DNA of 64,000 bases, from NCBI RefSeq assembly GCF_014905095.1, contig NZ_CP041165.1, positions 1,240,001 to 1,304,000 on the forward strand, in the 5' to 3' direction. Below the pieces are notes generated by a model. It was not told the origin of the DNA, did no database searches, and worked only from the letters and a program-made list of their open reading frames with translations. Both the position numbers and the translations under genes were made by a program. Shown here piece by piece: positions 34,257 through 43,143 of the stretch. Each line of letters begins with the position of its first letter. Position 1 is the stretch's first letter. Origin of the DNA: Sulfurimonas marina. Lineage in GTDB: Bacteria; Campylobacterota; Campylobacteria; Campylobacterales; Sulfurimonadaceae.

Positions 34257-35423
34257 TTACTCCCTTTTTGTTTGTTTTAAAATAATTACAAAATCCATAA
34301 CATTTGTCCCTGTCAAACCTGTAATAAATCCAGACCCGAGTTTTTGAAAAAATGTAGCACTATCATTAGTTTTAAGATAGCGTTTTGGATCAAGCTTTTT
34401 CTTCTTGCTTTTGTTCAAAAGCTCATATTCAACAAATGCTCCATTTGCACTCGAATTTCCATCTACTCCATCACTTCCGGCACATAAGATTGAGATATCT
34501 TTTGTCACACACTTACTCATTAACAGCCGTAGTGCCAGTTCACTATTACGTCCGCCGACTCCGTCACCCTTGACCTCTAAAATTGTCTCTCCTCCGATTA
34601 AGAGACAAAAAGAGTCATACAATTTATCATACTTTTCTATCTCGCTACAGATATACTTCGCTCCCTTTTTAGAATTTGTATCTAAAGACGTAGTCAAGAT
34701 CTTTGTTTTTTCTACATAGTTTTTTATATAGTTCTTTGCACCCTCTAGAGCTATTGTATTGTTACCGATAATATAATGTGGGAATCTTTTATCTAACATA
34801 GGGGCTGAACCAATCGTTTTCAGATCATCACCAATTACGTCACTTAAAACCAATACATACCCTTGTGCCTTACACACCTTTGCCAACTTTCCGCCCTTAA
34901 TGGCAGAGATCGATTTTCTCACAGTGTTAAGCGCTTTAATATCTACCCCTGATACAAGTAAAGCGTCCGATATCTTTTGAAACTCCTCCAATGATAAATT
35001 ATCAATCGGTTTTTCGATCATGGCAGAAGCACCACCGCTTAAAAAGAAAATAAATAGATCATCACTTGTAAGTTTTTTGAGTTCCTTTATCATCTGTGTT
35101 GCACACTTGAAGCTTTTTGCTGATACTTTTGGATGGGAGGATTGACAGGTTTTTATATAGGAGAGTTTTTTATTTTTTAAAGAGACGGAAACTCCCCCTT
35201 TTATATAAGAACCTAGAATATGTTCAGCTTCTTTGGCCATATCATACCCGGCTTTTCCGACACTGAAAATATAAAGATTTTTAAAAGATTTAAGGGGAAT
35301 ATTTTGATCTGCTATATGTAAAAGGTTTTCATCTATTGCAATGTTTTTTTGTATAATTGTTTTAGCTTGTACATTTTTGAGCGCTTTATAAAATATCTTT
35401 TGCAAGAGTATTTTAGAAGACAT
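34257..35423 (-). CDS. Glycerate 2-kinase (MOFRL-type, GK-II)
   Basis: A 388-residue class II glycerate kinase: N-terminal FYKALKNVQ, FSVGKAGYDMA, the substrate-binding FFLSGGASAMIEKP, KALNTVRKSISAIKGGKLAK and a C-terminal MOFRL-like section (ILCAGSDGVDGNSSANGAFV). It phosphorylates glycerate to 2-phosphoglycerate. The reading frame may begin at a GTG at 35426 or the ATG at 35423; an AAGG sequence serves either. The start overlaps the stop of the phosphatase gene. In this operon it would salvage the glycerate released by the phosphorylase. Confidence 0.87.
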   Translation of the reverse strand: MSSKILLQKIFYKALKNVQAKTIIQKNIAIDENLLHIADQNIPLKSFKNLYIFSVGKAGYDMAKEAEHILGSYIKGGVSVSLKNKKLSYIKTCQSSHPKVSAKSFKCATQMIKELKKLTSDDLFIFFLSGGASAMIEKPIDNLSLEEFQKISDALLVSGVDIKALNTVRKSISAIKGGKLAKVCKAQGYVLVLSDVIGDDLKTIGSAPMLDKRFPHYIIGNNTIALEGAKNYIKNYVEKTKILTTSLDTNSKKGAKYICSEIEKYDKLYDSFCLLIGGETILEVKGDGVGGRNSELALRLLMSKCVTKDISILCAGSDGVDGNSSANGAFVEYELLNKSKKKKLDPKRYLKTNDSATFFQKLGSGFITGLTGTNVMDFVIILKQTKRE

Positions 35424-36210
35424 CACTTAACACCTTTTCGTTAAATCCTGCACTCCCTTGATAAGTCGATTTTTCAATATTTTCTATATCGGTGGTCACG
35501 TACCTACCGCAGTGGTTTTGAATAATAATGGGGTTATCGACATTTTTAAACATTGGGATATCATTGTAACTGTCTCCAAAACCAAAGGTCTCTACATCTT
35601 CATTAAAAAGTTTTTGAAAAAGACGTGTGGTTTCTTTAACCGCTACACCTTTATCTTGTTCTTTTGCTATAAGATGATAAAAACGTCCACCCTGTGTTAC
35701 TTGTAAACCGTAACTCTGAGCCAGAGATTGCAGCTCTTTTATTTTAGCGGGGTCTTCGATAACAAAAGGTTCTGTAAAGTCCCTTTGTTTAGCCAACTCG
35801 GCATGTTCATAATCCAGCTGTGTTAACTCCATTATTTCATCGATACTCATCTCACTAAACCCTTTCATACCAAACTCTTTTTTATACTTTTCATAAAAGT
35901 TCAGTATATCCCTATAACGCTTTCCAAAGAGAATTATTTTATACCCTTCGTACTCTTCTAACTCTTCTAAAGCCAGACCTTGATACCCTTTTGGTATAAA
36001 CAAAGCTGCACCGTTTTCAGTTATATATGGTTCTATTATACCAACTTTTTTTTGCAATTGGATAACTTCAGCTTTTGTTTTGCTTGTTGTAAATATAAGA
36101 GGGGTTTGTGTTTCTTTGATTTTGTTGAGGGCTTGGAGGGACGGTTCGAAAGAGTAATCATCGTGATTTAACAAAGTACCGTCTAAATCTGTAAATATCA
36201 GTTTTTTCAT
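35413..36210 (-). CDS. HAD phosphatase, mannosyl/glucosyl-3-phosphoglycerate phosphatase-like
   Basis: A 265-residue haloacid dehalogenase-type phosphatase of the MpgP/YedP group. Motif I is FTDLDGTLLNHDD, the Thr-containing motif is IFTTSKTKAEV, and motif IV is FGFGDSYNDIPMF. The family dephosphorylates mannosyl- or glucosyl-3-phosphoglycerate to the free glycoside. It is the first gene of a four-gene leftward unit with a glycerate kinase, a GpgS-like synthase and a GH13 phosphorylase, which fits a glucosylglycerate pathway. A 65-bp gap upstream holds its promoter, but no clear -10 box was found. Confidence 0.85.
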   Translation of the reverse strand: MKKLIFTDLDGTLLNHDDYSFEPSLQALNKIKETQTPLIFTTSKTKAEVIQLQKKVGIIEPYITENGAALFIPKGYQGLALEELEEYEGYKIILFGKRYRDILNFYEKYKKEFGMKGFSEMSIDEIMELTQLDYEHAELAKQRDFTEPFVIEDPAKIKELQSLAQSYGLQVTQGGRFYHLIAKEQDKGVAVKETTRLFQKLFNEDVETFGFGDSYNDIPMFKNVDNPIIIQNHCGRYVTTDIENIEKSTYQGSAGFNEKVLSDVF

Positions 36211-36275
36211 ACTTATAGTGTAATATATTATTATTACATACCGTCCTTTTCATTGTTGAAAAAATAAACAACTGG

Positions 36276-37415
36276 TTATCTTTTTCTTTGAAACCTCTCA
36301 AGAAGAAGTTTTTTTATAACATTTATGTTAGCAATACTTAGCTTATAGTTCTCATCCATCATCTTATTGATATGAAATACTTCTGTAACCGTAATGCCGT
36401 AAGGATCTTTTTTCTCTTTAACAACTTTGCCGTCATCGTTAAAACTGTACAGATAAAGATTTTTTCTTGCTGTTTGAATGTAGTATGTAAGTACGATCTC
36501 ATCAGAGTGTTTTTTCTCGATTGCAACAACAACCCTTTGATCCTCTTTATAATCTTTTGGATCAATTCCTATAATTTTTTGCGCACTTTGTGTCGAGATA
36601 TACCCTATATAAAACTTATTGTATAGATCATGATATCTTTGAATTTTCGGATTATATAAAAACCCCATATCTAAAATATGTTTTTTATGACTTCTAAGTG
36701 TTTTTGTAATCCAGCTCATAGTGTTATAGTATCTAAACGGATGAAGTTTCAGTGTATGCGCTTCAATCATTTTAGGAGATTTCACTCTCTCTTTTGGCTG
36801 TAGTTTTTGCTTATCGAGGTCCATGATGTATTCTAATACTTCTGTAGCTGAGAACTCTTTTGTAAACCAAACTTTACAATATGAAGGAAACTGTTTATAG
36901 CCTGCTGCACCGTGGTTTAAAATAATAAGCGCTTTAATCTCGTAATTTGGAAATATAATCTCCAAAAGAGCTTTTTTCTTTCGTAAACGTTTACGAAGTT
37001 TAAGCACATTTTTTACAAGCGTCATCTCTACAAAATAGAGTTCATTCTTTTTTGTAATAAACATCGCGTCAAACTCACTGATCTCACGCGATTTTGTTCT
37101 GTAAACGATTTGCTCTTTTTCACTGATTGAGAGAGTATTTGCATACGCTTTTTGCTTATTTTGGTGGAACCCTTTTAAAATAAACTTTGTAATGTAGTCA
37201 TTCTCTTCGGCATAACGAAGGAGTTTTTCATAGATAAAGTTTTCAAACGCTTCACCTTCAAAAGAGCGGTATGAACTTAAATATGAGGGATCTTCTTGGT
37301 CAACTCCCTTTTTTATTAAAGAGAGTAAGTGTTTTGTATTGTAGTCGTAGTGAAGTAAGTTATCAGCGATATCTTCTTTATCCAGGTTTTTGATCGATTC
37401 GCTAATCTCAAGCAT
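36276..37415 (-). CDS. Conserved protein with PD-(D/E)XK-like region, unknown
   Basis: A 379-residue soluble protein. Residues about 50-150 resemble a PD-(D/E)XK fold: an early FEGEAFENFIYEKLL helix with Glu, then ISEFDAMFITKKNELYFVEM, which has the D...ExT arrangement seen in Card1/DUF1887-type proteins, although the final Lys is Thr. The C-terminal part is basic and of unknown fold. No catalytic claim is safe. It shares a TAATG junction with dusB and is the last gene of the accD-dusB operon. Possible roles are DNA or RNA handling. Confidence 0.6.
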   Translation of the reverse strand: MLEISESIKNLDKEDIADNLLHYDYNTKHLLSLIKKGVDQEDPSYLSSYRSFEGEAFENFIYEKLLRYAEENDYITKFILKGFHQNKQKAYANTLSISEKEQIVYRTKSREISEFDAMFITKKNELYFVEMTLVKNVLKLRKRLRKKKALLEIIFPNYEIKALIILNHGAAGYKQFPSYCKVWFTKEFSATEVLEYIMDLDKQKLQPKERVKSPKMIEAHTLKLHPFRYYNTMSWITKTLRSHKKHILDMGFLYNPKIQRYHDLYNKFYIGYISTQSAQKIIGIDPKDYKEDQRVVVAIEKKHSDEIVLTYYIQTARKNLYLYSFNDDGKVVKEKKDPYGITVTEVFHINKMMDENYKLSIANINVIKKLLLERFQRKR

Positions 37416-38368
37416 TAAGATACCATTTCAGAGTTCTTGAAGAACTCATCAATTACATCTCGATACTCTTGAATATCAACGATTGTATTTACTTGGTTTC
37501 TAAGTGCTGAAGCACCACGATACCCTTTTGAATATGTATGGGTATGTTTTCTAAACATCGCTACACCGTGAGCACCGTAAAACTCGATCATCTTATCGTA
37601 ATGCTCCATAATTATCTCATGTTTTAGGCTAAGATCTATATGCTCATTACCCGTTTTTAACTGGTGAAAAATCCAAGGTGCTCCAACGGCACCGCGTCCG
37701 ATCATAACACCGTCAGCCCCTGTGTGCTCCAGCACCCACTGCGCTTTTTCAAAAGAGTCGATATCACCGTTTGCAATTACCGGAATATTAACAGCTTTTT
37801 TGATCTCTGCTATTGCGTCATAGTCAACCGGTGCTTTAAATTTTCCTGCACGTGTACGGCCGTGAACTGCTAAAAAATCAGCCCCGCTGTCTTCAACAAT
37901 TTTTGCAATATCAACATGGTTTTTCTCTTCAAATCCAAGTCTGATTTTTACCGAAGTCATAGACTTGTTTGAGGTATCTTTGATGGTTTTTATAATATCA
38001 CCCATTAAAGGCAGATCTAATAGAAGAGAACTTCCGCTTCCATGCCCTACTACCTTTGGAACCGGACAACCGCAGTTAAGGTCAATTATATCTATCCCCT
38101 CTTGCTCGTTGAGTACTTCAACCGCCTGGCGAACAATATTTGTATCTGCACCAGCTATCTGAACAGAATAAGGATCTTCGAGTGGAGATTTTTCAATCAT
38201 GTGAAGAGTTTTTTTAGAGCCGTGAGCCAAAGCATTAGAGCTTAACATCTCACTTACAGTAAGGTCAGCTCCAAACTTTTTTACAACACTTCTAAAAGGC
38301 AGGTCAGTAAAACCTGCTAACGGTGCTAAAACATAAATAGGTTTTTCAAAAGATATTTTTTGTGACAT
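37415..38368 (-). CDS. dusB: tRNA-dihydrouridine synthase
   Basis: A 317-residue FMN-dependent TIM-barrel enzyme. Visible are the N-terminal LAPLAGFTDLPFR, the catalytic-Cys motif LNCGCPVPKV, VKIRLGFEEK, HGRTRAGKF and the flavin/phosphate-binding IANGDIDS and GVMIGRGAVGAPW. It reduces specific uridines to dihydrouridine in tRNA. Length fits DusB. The stop overlaps the start of the 379-residue gene as TAATG, and its ATG follows the upstream membrane-protein gene by six bases. Confidence 0.93.
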   Translation of the reverse strand: MSQKISFEKPIYVLAPLAGFTDLPFRSVVKKFGADLTVSEMLSSNALAHGSKKTLHMIEKSPLEDPYSVQIAGADTNIVRQAVEVLNEQEGIDIIDLNCGCPVPKVVGHGSGSSLLLDLPLMGDIIKTIKDTSNKSMTSVKIRLGFEEKNHVDIAKIVEDSGADFLAVHGRTRAGKFKAPVDYDAIAEIKKAVNIPVIANGDIDSFEKAQWVLEHTGADGVMIGRGAVGAPWIFHQLKTGNEHIDLSLKHEIIMEHYDKMIEFYGAHGVAMFRKHTHTYSKGYRGASALRNQVNTIVDIQEYRDVIDEFFKNSEMVS

Positions 38369-38374
38369 AATTCT

Positions 38375-39397
38375 CTATATAAACATATCGATATGGAAGT
38401 TTTTCCCACACTCTTTAAGTGCACGGTATGCTCTAAAGTTTAAATATTCATCAGCAGAAGCGATATCTAAGATCTCATCAGCTGGAGCTAACATCTCTAG
38501 ATCAAATAGTGTATAAAGATAAGCATCCATTGCATCTTCATTTGATTCAATAAGAGTTTCAAACAGTTTCATTCTTTGTTCCGGAATCATACCGCTTTTT
38601 GAAAGTGTACGAGAGATATTGATTAGATTTTTCTTGTCAAGTTTCAACATATTCATAAGTGCAATAAGCTGCTCATTTGGAATCTCTATACGATTTTCAT
38701 CAGCGTTGATACGTGCAAAAATAATATTTAAAGCCTCTTCACTCATATACTCTTTATATTTTTCAATACCTTCTAGAGGAGCTGTTTGAACAAAATCAAC
38801 ATACACCTCTTTACAAAGTACATCTGCATATTTTGTTGAGTTGCTTAAAATCGCTTCTGCAGTAAGTCCGCCATTTTTATATTTGTTTCTTTTATTTGCT
38901 ATTACAAGTTCGTTCTCAGCTTTAAGACCGTAAGGTTTTAAATCAACAACTTCACCTGCTTTGATTTTATTGATAACTTCTAAAATAGTGTCGATTTTTT
39001 CATTTTTTGTTATTCCTGCAATATCTTTTAAAGGTGCTATTGCAGTATTTTCAAGTAACATTCCAAGAAGTTTGTATCTTGGTGTTCTAAATTCGTAATG
39101 TCTATTTGCTTTACCAACATAAGCATCTACGATTGCATCTATAATTTTGTCATAATCTTTTTGATACTTGCGATCTTGAAAAGTACGCACAAGTGAGTGA
39201 AACCACATGTGTGCAGTACTAGCGATGTACAATATAAAAACAGGAATAACAACCAATAATGCGATCGATAAAGCTGGCATTTGTGTGCCAAATAGGTTAA
39301 CTGCAAAAGTTTCTGGCGTTACATAAGCATAAACAAACCAACCAACTATTGCCATCCATATTAACGAGGCTATTGTGTATCTTTTTAAGTACATCAT
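38375..39397 (-). CDS. Conserved two-helix membrane protein, unknown
   Basis: A 340-residue protein with two N-terminal membrane helices (about residues 8-27 and 40-62, LSIALLVVIPVFILYIAST) and a long cytoplasmic helical region rich in Asp/Glu/Lys/Leu, without recognised domains. It lies between the dksA-like gene and dusB, where I recall a comparable membrane protein in Campylobacter. Function unknown; the spacing of 6-11 bp on each side puts it in the same transcript. Confidence 0.75.
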   Translation of the reverse strand: MMYLKRYTIASLIWMAIVGWFVYAYVTPETFAVNLFGTQMPALSIALLVVIPVFILYIASTAHMWFHSLVRTFQDRKYQKDYDKIIDAIVDAYVGKANRHYEFRTPRYKLLGMLLENTAIAPLKDIAGITKNEKIDTILEVINKIKAGEVVDLKPYGLKAENELVIANKRNKYKNGGLTAEAILSNSTKYADVLCKEVYVDFVQTAPLEGIEKYKEYMSEEALNIIFARINADENRIEIPNEQLIALMNMLKLDKKNLINISRTLSKSGMIPEQRMKLFETLIESNEDAMDAYLYTLFDLEMLAPADEILDIASADEYLNFRAYRALKECGKNFHIDMFI

Positions 39398-39408
39398 TTT
39401 AAAATCCT

Positions 39409-39762
39409 TTATTTTTTAGACTTTTCTGCTATCTCTCTACAGTCTATACAATAAACAGCATGAGGTTTTACTTTTAGTCTTTGAAAACCTATCTCATCTT
39501 CACACATCTCACAGATACCATATCCGCCTTTAGATATCTTTCCTAGAGCAACCATTATCTCATTCAATTCTTTTTGTTGTTGCTCTACTATAGCACTCTC
39601 TACCATTGAATTATTATTTACTGAAGCATGATCGCCTTCATCGTTTAGTTCTAGAGAACTTAGCCCGTTAAGTTCGTCGTTAACACCATTGATGTTTTTT
39701 TCAATCTGTTCTTTACGACTCTCTAGTATCTCTTTAAAAAACTCTAATTCACTTGCTTGCAC
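39409..39762 (-). CDS. dksA: DksA/TraR-type zinc-finger regulator
   Basis: A 117-residue protein with an N-terminal coiled coil (about 5-65, ILESRKEQIEKNINGVNDEL and similar) and a C4 zinc finger near the C terminus (CEMCEDEIGF, then YCIDCREI). This is the DksA layout and length of Campylobacterota, where the protein acts with RNA polymerase in stringent-type control. The start appears to be GTG at 39762, with AAGGG ten bases upstream. It sits between rlmH and a membrane-protein gene in the conserved operon. Confidence 0.85.
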   Translation of the reverse strand: MQASELEFFKEILESRKEQIEKNINGVNDELNGLSSLELNDEGDHASVNNNSMVESAIVEQQQKELNEIMVALGKISKGGYGICEMCEDEIGFQRLKVKPHAVYCIDCREIAEKSKK

Positions 39763-39775
39763 TTACTTGTTTCCC

Positions 39776-40234
39776 TTATTTGTGATATGGATGATTGCTT
39801 AGTATAGAAAACCCTCTATAGATCTGTTCTAGCAAAACAGCTTTTGCTATTTTGTGACTCATAGTGATTTTACCTAAACTTATAACTGCATCACTTTTTT
39901 TTAAAAACTCATCTTCAAAGCCGTAAGCTCCGCCGATGAAAAATTTCACCGACATTTTATCATTTAAAAGCTTACTAAATTCAAAACTGTCGATTAATTT
40001 TCCATCAGGATGCAAAGTTACGCTAAATCCGCTCCCTATATGAGGTTCTAAAACCTTTGTATATGCCCTCTGTGAGGCATCTGGTGATATAGTGTGTGCT
40101 TTTGTTACATCTTTGGTAAAAATTTCAGTATCACTCACTTTTGCAAAGCGAGAAATCATCTTTGTTAAGTCTTTATAGAGGGGATCGTAAATAGATTTCT
40201 CTTTTTTTGCGATGGAAATTATCTCTATATTCAT
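39776..40234 (-). CDS. rlmH: 23S rRNA pseudouridine1915 N3-methyltransferase
   Basis: A 152-residue SPOUT-family methyltransferase. The SAM-binding knot motif [18 protein letters not shown] and the C-terminal [20 protein letters not shown] followed by [14 protein letters not shown] match RlmH (formerly YbeA), which methylates pseudouridine 1915 in the 70S ribosome. Length is normal. Its ATG overlaps the end of the ThiE-like gene by four bases. Confidence 0.95.
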   Translation of the reverse strand: MNIEIISIAKKEKSIYDPLYKDLTKMISRFAKVSDTEIFTKDVTKAHTISPDASQRAYTKVLEPHIGSGFSVTLHPDGKLIDSFEFSKLLNDKMSVKFFIGGAYGFEDEFLKKSDAVISLGKITMSHKIAKAVLLEQIYRGFSILSNHPYHK

Positions 40235-40794
40235 TTGATCAGTCCACTTCCTATTACATGATATGTAACATGATTAAAACTATCTTCCTCTTTTACACCG
40301 CCGATTGCAGCAACATAATGTTTGGACAGCTTTGCAATAGCATCTAAGTTATCCCCTAATACATGTGAGATATCTTTTTTTGTAGAGGTATCTCTATAGG
40401 CACCTAAACCTATATAGTTTAGATCCATATCGTTAGCTGCTAAAACCTCTTCATTATTGTGTGTGGAGATTCCAAGTATCTTATCTTTTCCAATTACGTT
40501 TCGTAAAATCTTTACCGCTTTTTTTGTATCTTTGTCGATCTCTTCAAGATCTTCTTGTCCAACGTGTACACCATCACAAAACTCTATAAGTTCATATGCA
40601 TCGTTTACAATTAAAAAGCCGTCGTAGATTTTTCTGATGTTGATAAGTTGTTGTTTAATAAGAGATATATCTGCAGATTTGTTTCTGTACTGAATTATTT
40701 CAGCATTTTTTGCTTTTGCTAGTTCTATATACTTTTCTACAGAGATGCCACGACTGTCGAGCATCTCTTGATCGCAAAGTGCATATAAACGCAT
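40231..40794 (-). CDS. ThiE/TenI-like thiamine phosphate synthase family protein
   Basis: A 187-residue TIM-barrel protein. Motifs of the ThiE/TenI family are visible: [45 protein letters not shown] and the phosphate-binding VAAIGGV. The YRNK position and the GVHVGQ motif fit thiamine phosphate synthase, but a TenI-like thiazole tautomerase cannot be excluded. It is between accD (one base) and rlmH (four-base overlap). Confidence 0.8.
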   Translation of the reverse strand: MRLYALCDQEMLDSRGISVEKYIELAKAKNAEIIQYRNKSADISLIKQQLINIRKIYDGFLIVNDAYELIEFCDGVHVGQEDLEEIDKDTKKAVKILRNVIGKDKILGISTHNNEEVLAANDMDLNYIGLGAYRDTSTKKDISHVLGDNLDAIAKLSKHYVAAIGGVKEEDSFNHVTYHVIGSGLIK

Positions 40795-40795
40795 T

Positions 40796-41641
40796 TTAAT
40801 CTTTTTTAAGAAGTGTAAGGAGGTCTGAAAGTGTCTTTTTTAACTCATTTCTATTAACGATCATATCAATAGAACCTTTTTCAAGTAAGAACTCAGCTCT
40901 CTGGAAGCCATCTGGAAGTTCAGAACCGATAGTTTGCTCGATAACACGCTGCCCTGCAAAACCAATAAGTGCTCCCGGTTCAGCGATGATGATATCACCT
41001 AATGTTGCAAATGACGCAGATACACCACCCATTGTAGGGTCAGTCAGTACTGAGATGTACGGAAGGTTATGCTGTCCAAGTTTTGCAAGTGCTGCAGAAG
41101 TTTTAGACATCTGTAAAAGTGAGAATGTACTCTCTTGCATTCTTGCTCCACCTGAAGCTGAGAAGATGATAAGCCCGTGTTTATTCTCGATTGCACGATT
41201 TACCGCACGAACAATTTTTTCACCCTCCACTGATCCAAGTGAACCACCCATAAATGAGAAGTCAAAAATTACAACTTCTACACCTACTCCGTTCATCGTA
41301 CAACTACCGCTCACAACTGAAGACTTTCTGCCTGTTTTTGCAAAACCCTCTTCTACACGTTTTGTATATGGTTTCTTGTCAACAAATTTAAGTGGATCTA
41401 CAGGTTCTAAAGATGCATCGTATTCAACAAATGTTCCTTCATCCGCAAGTAAAGCGATACGCTCTTTCACACCTATACGGATATGAAATCCACATTTAGG
41501 ACATACATAGTTTTGATTTTCAACCTCTTTATAGTACATTAAAGAGTGACAAGATTTACATTTTATCCACTGAGCAGAAGCCTCAACTTTTTCAGGTTCT
41601 TTAGTTTGTGATGATCTCGTAAAAAGGTTTAATAAATTCAA
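40796..41641 (-). CDS. accD: Acetyl-CoA carboxylase carboxyltransferase subunit beta
   Basis: A 281-residue protein with the N-terminal zinc ribbon (CKSCHSLMYYKE, then YVCPKCGFHIRIG), the crotonase-like carboxyltransferase core and the signature IIFSASGGARMQESTFSLL. With AccA it transfers carboxyl from biotin to acetyl-CoA in the first step of fatty acid synthesis. The start is a TTG with an AAGGA site seven bases ahead. It leads the accD-thiE-rlmH-dksA-dusB operon. Confidence 0.95.
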   Translation of the reverse strand: MNLLNLFTRSSQTKEPEKVEASAQWIKCKSCHSLMYYKEVENQNYVCPKCGFHIRIGVKERIALLADEGTFVEYDASLEPVDPLKFVDKKPYTKRVEEGFAKTGRKSSVVSGSCTMNGVGVEVVIFDFSFMGGSLGSVEGEKIVRAVNRAIENKHGLIIFSASGGARMQESTFSLLQMSKTSAALAKLGQHNLPYISVLTDPTMGGVSASFATLGDIIIAEPGALIGFAGQRVIEQTIGSELPDGFQRAEFLLEKGSIDMIVNRNELKKTLSDLLTLLKKD

Positions 41642-41728
41642 AAAAATATCCTTAATTAATTATAGTGGGGAATTATAGCAAATTTATACTTATAATTGAA
41701 GTTTTTAGAGAAGGTTTATTTAAAAAGT

Positions 41729-41754
41729 TTATATCTCCAAAGATGGAGATATAA
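41729..41754 (-). terminator. Intrinsic terminator after gltD
   Basis: An 11-bp perfect stem, TTATATCTCCA / TGGAGATATAA, with an AAGA loop lies one base after the gltD stop. Read on the minus strand it is followed by ACTTTTTAAAT, a short T-run. It separates the glutamate synthase unit from the accD operon. Confidence 0.85.
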
Positions 41755-41755
41755 T

Positions 41756-43141
41756 TTAGTTTAGTAGAGAATCAACAATACTGCGCGCAGCTTCACGACC
41801 GTCATAAGCAGCAGTTACAACAAGATCAGCTCCACGGAAACAGTCTCCCCCTGCGTATACACCAGAAGTAGATGTTTCATGAGTTTCATCATTAATAATG
41901 ATTCCACCCCAACCGTTTGTCTCGATTCCGTTTTCTGCTAAGAATGACGGAACTACAGGGTCAAATCCTAAAGACATAATGATAACGTCAGCATTTACAC
42001 GATACTCGCTACCTTTTACCTCTTCCATTCTTTGACGACCAGACTCATCTTTAGCACCAAGAGTTGTTTTTACAACTTCAACTGCTACAGCATTCCCGTT
42101 TTCATTTAGAATAATATCTTTTGGAGATACTAAGAAAGTAAAGTCAACACCCTCTTCCATAGCATTTTTATACTCTTTTTTAGAACCCGGCATATTGTGC
42201 TCATCACGACGGTATAAACATGTAACAGATTTAGCACCTTCACGTTTCGCTGTACGTAAACAGTCCATAGCAGTATCACCACCACCAACAACTACAACAT
42301 TTAAGTCTTTAAAGTCAAACTTTTTGTCATATTCAGCACTAAAATTCTTTTTCTGAATATTTGTAAGGTAATCCATAGCTGCATAAACATTAGGAGCTTT
42401 CTCACCTGCAATACCTGCTGATTTTGGTTTTGTAGCACCTATACCGATAAACATAGCATCATGCTTGTCTGCAATCTCTTCAAAAGTGATATCTTTTCCT
42501 ACTTCACAGTTAAGAACTAACTCTAGTCCAGCTTCTTGAAGAAGTTTTACACGACGATCAACTATTTTCTTATCAAGTTTGAAGTTAGGGATACCGTAAG
42601 TTAAAAGACCACCTGCACGGTCAGCTCTTTCATACATAGTTACCGCAATTCCTGAACGAAGAAGATATGTCGCTGCTGAAAGTCCTGCAGGTCCACTTCC
42701 TATTACTGCGACTTTTTTATCTGTCGTAATTCCCGGGAAGTCCGGTTTTAATCCAGCTTTAAACCCCTCTTCATTGATATACGTCTCAACAGAACCGATA
42801 GTGATTGCACCGTGTCCGTCGTTTAGTGTACAGTCACCTTCACAAAGTCTGTCGTGTGGACAAACTCTTCCCATAACTTCAGGGAATGGAGAAGGTTCAT
42901 TTGAGAGTTTAAATGCAAATTCAAGATCTTTTTCACTTACAGCTTTTAGCCATTGTGGAATGTAGTTATGAAGTGGACACTTATTTAAACAATAAGGATC
43001 CCCACATTGGATACATCTGTCACTTTGTGTAGATGCATCGTTTGTAGTGAAAACTTCATAAATCTCTTTAAAATCTTTTGTTCTTTCAACTACTAATCTT
43101 TTTGTAGGATCGATTCTTTCTACTGATAAAAATTCTCTCAT
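41756..43141 (-). CDS. gltD: Glutamate synthase small subunit
   Basis: A 461-residue FAD/iron-sulfur protein. The N-terminal region carries the cluster-binding Cys motifs CIQCGDPYCLNKCPLHN and VCPHDRLCEGDC, followed by FAD-binding (VIGSGPAGLSAATYLLR) and NADPH-binding (VVVGGGDTAMDCLRTA) Rossmann motifs. It passes electrons from NAD(P)H to GltB for conversion of glutamine and 2-oxoglutarate to two glutamates. It follows gltB after two bases and ends at a terminator. Confidence 0.97.
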   Translation of the reverse strand: MREFLSVERIDPTKRLVVERTKDFKEIYEVFTTNDASTQSDRCIQCGDPYCLNKCPLHNYIPQWLKAVSEKDLEFAFKLSNEPSPFPEVMGRVCPHDRLCEGDCTLNDGHGAITIGSVETYINEEGFKAGLKPDFPGITTDKKVAVIGSGPAGLSAATYLLRSGIAVTMYERADRAGGLLTYGIPNFKLDKKIVDRRVKLLQEAGLELVLNCEVGKDITFEEIADKHDAMFIGIGATKPKSAGIAGEKAPNVYAAMDYLTNIQKKNFSAEYDKKFDFKDLNVVVVGGGDTAMDCLRTAKREGAKSVTCLYRRDEHNMPGSKKEYKNAMEEGVDFTFLVSPKDIILNENGNAVAVEVVKTTLGAKDESGRQRMEEVKGSEYRVNADVIIMSLGFDPVVPSFLAENGIETNGWGGIIINDETHETSTSGVYAGGDCFRGADLVVTAAYDGREAARSIVDSLLN

Positions 43142-43143
43142 TA

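Noticed and set aside
40986-41486. A 166-residue open frame antisense to accD
   Set aside because: It is fully inside the accD coding region on the other strand and has no plausible start signal or family resemblance.
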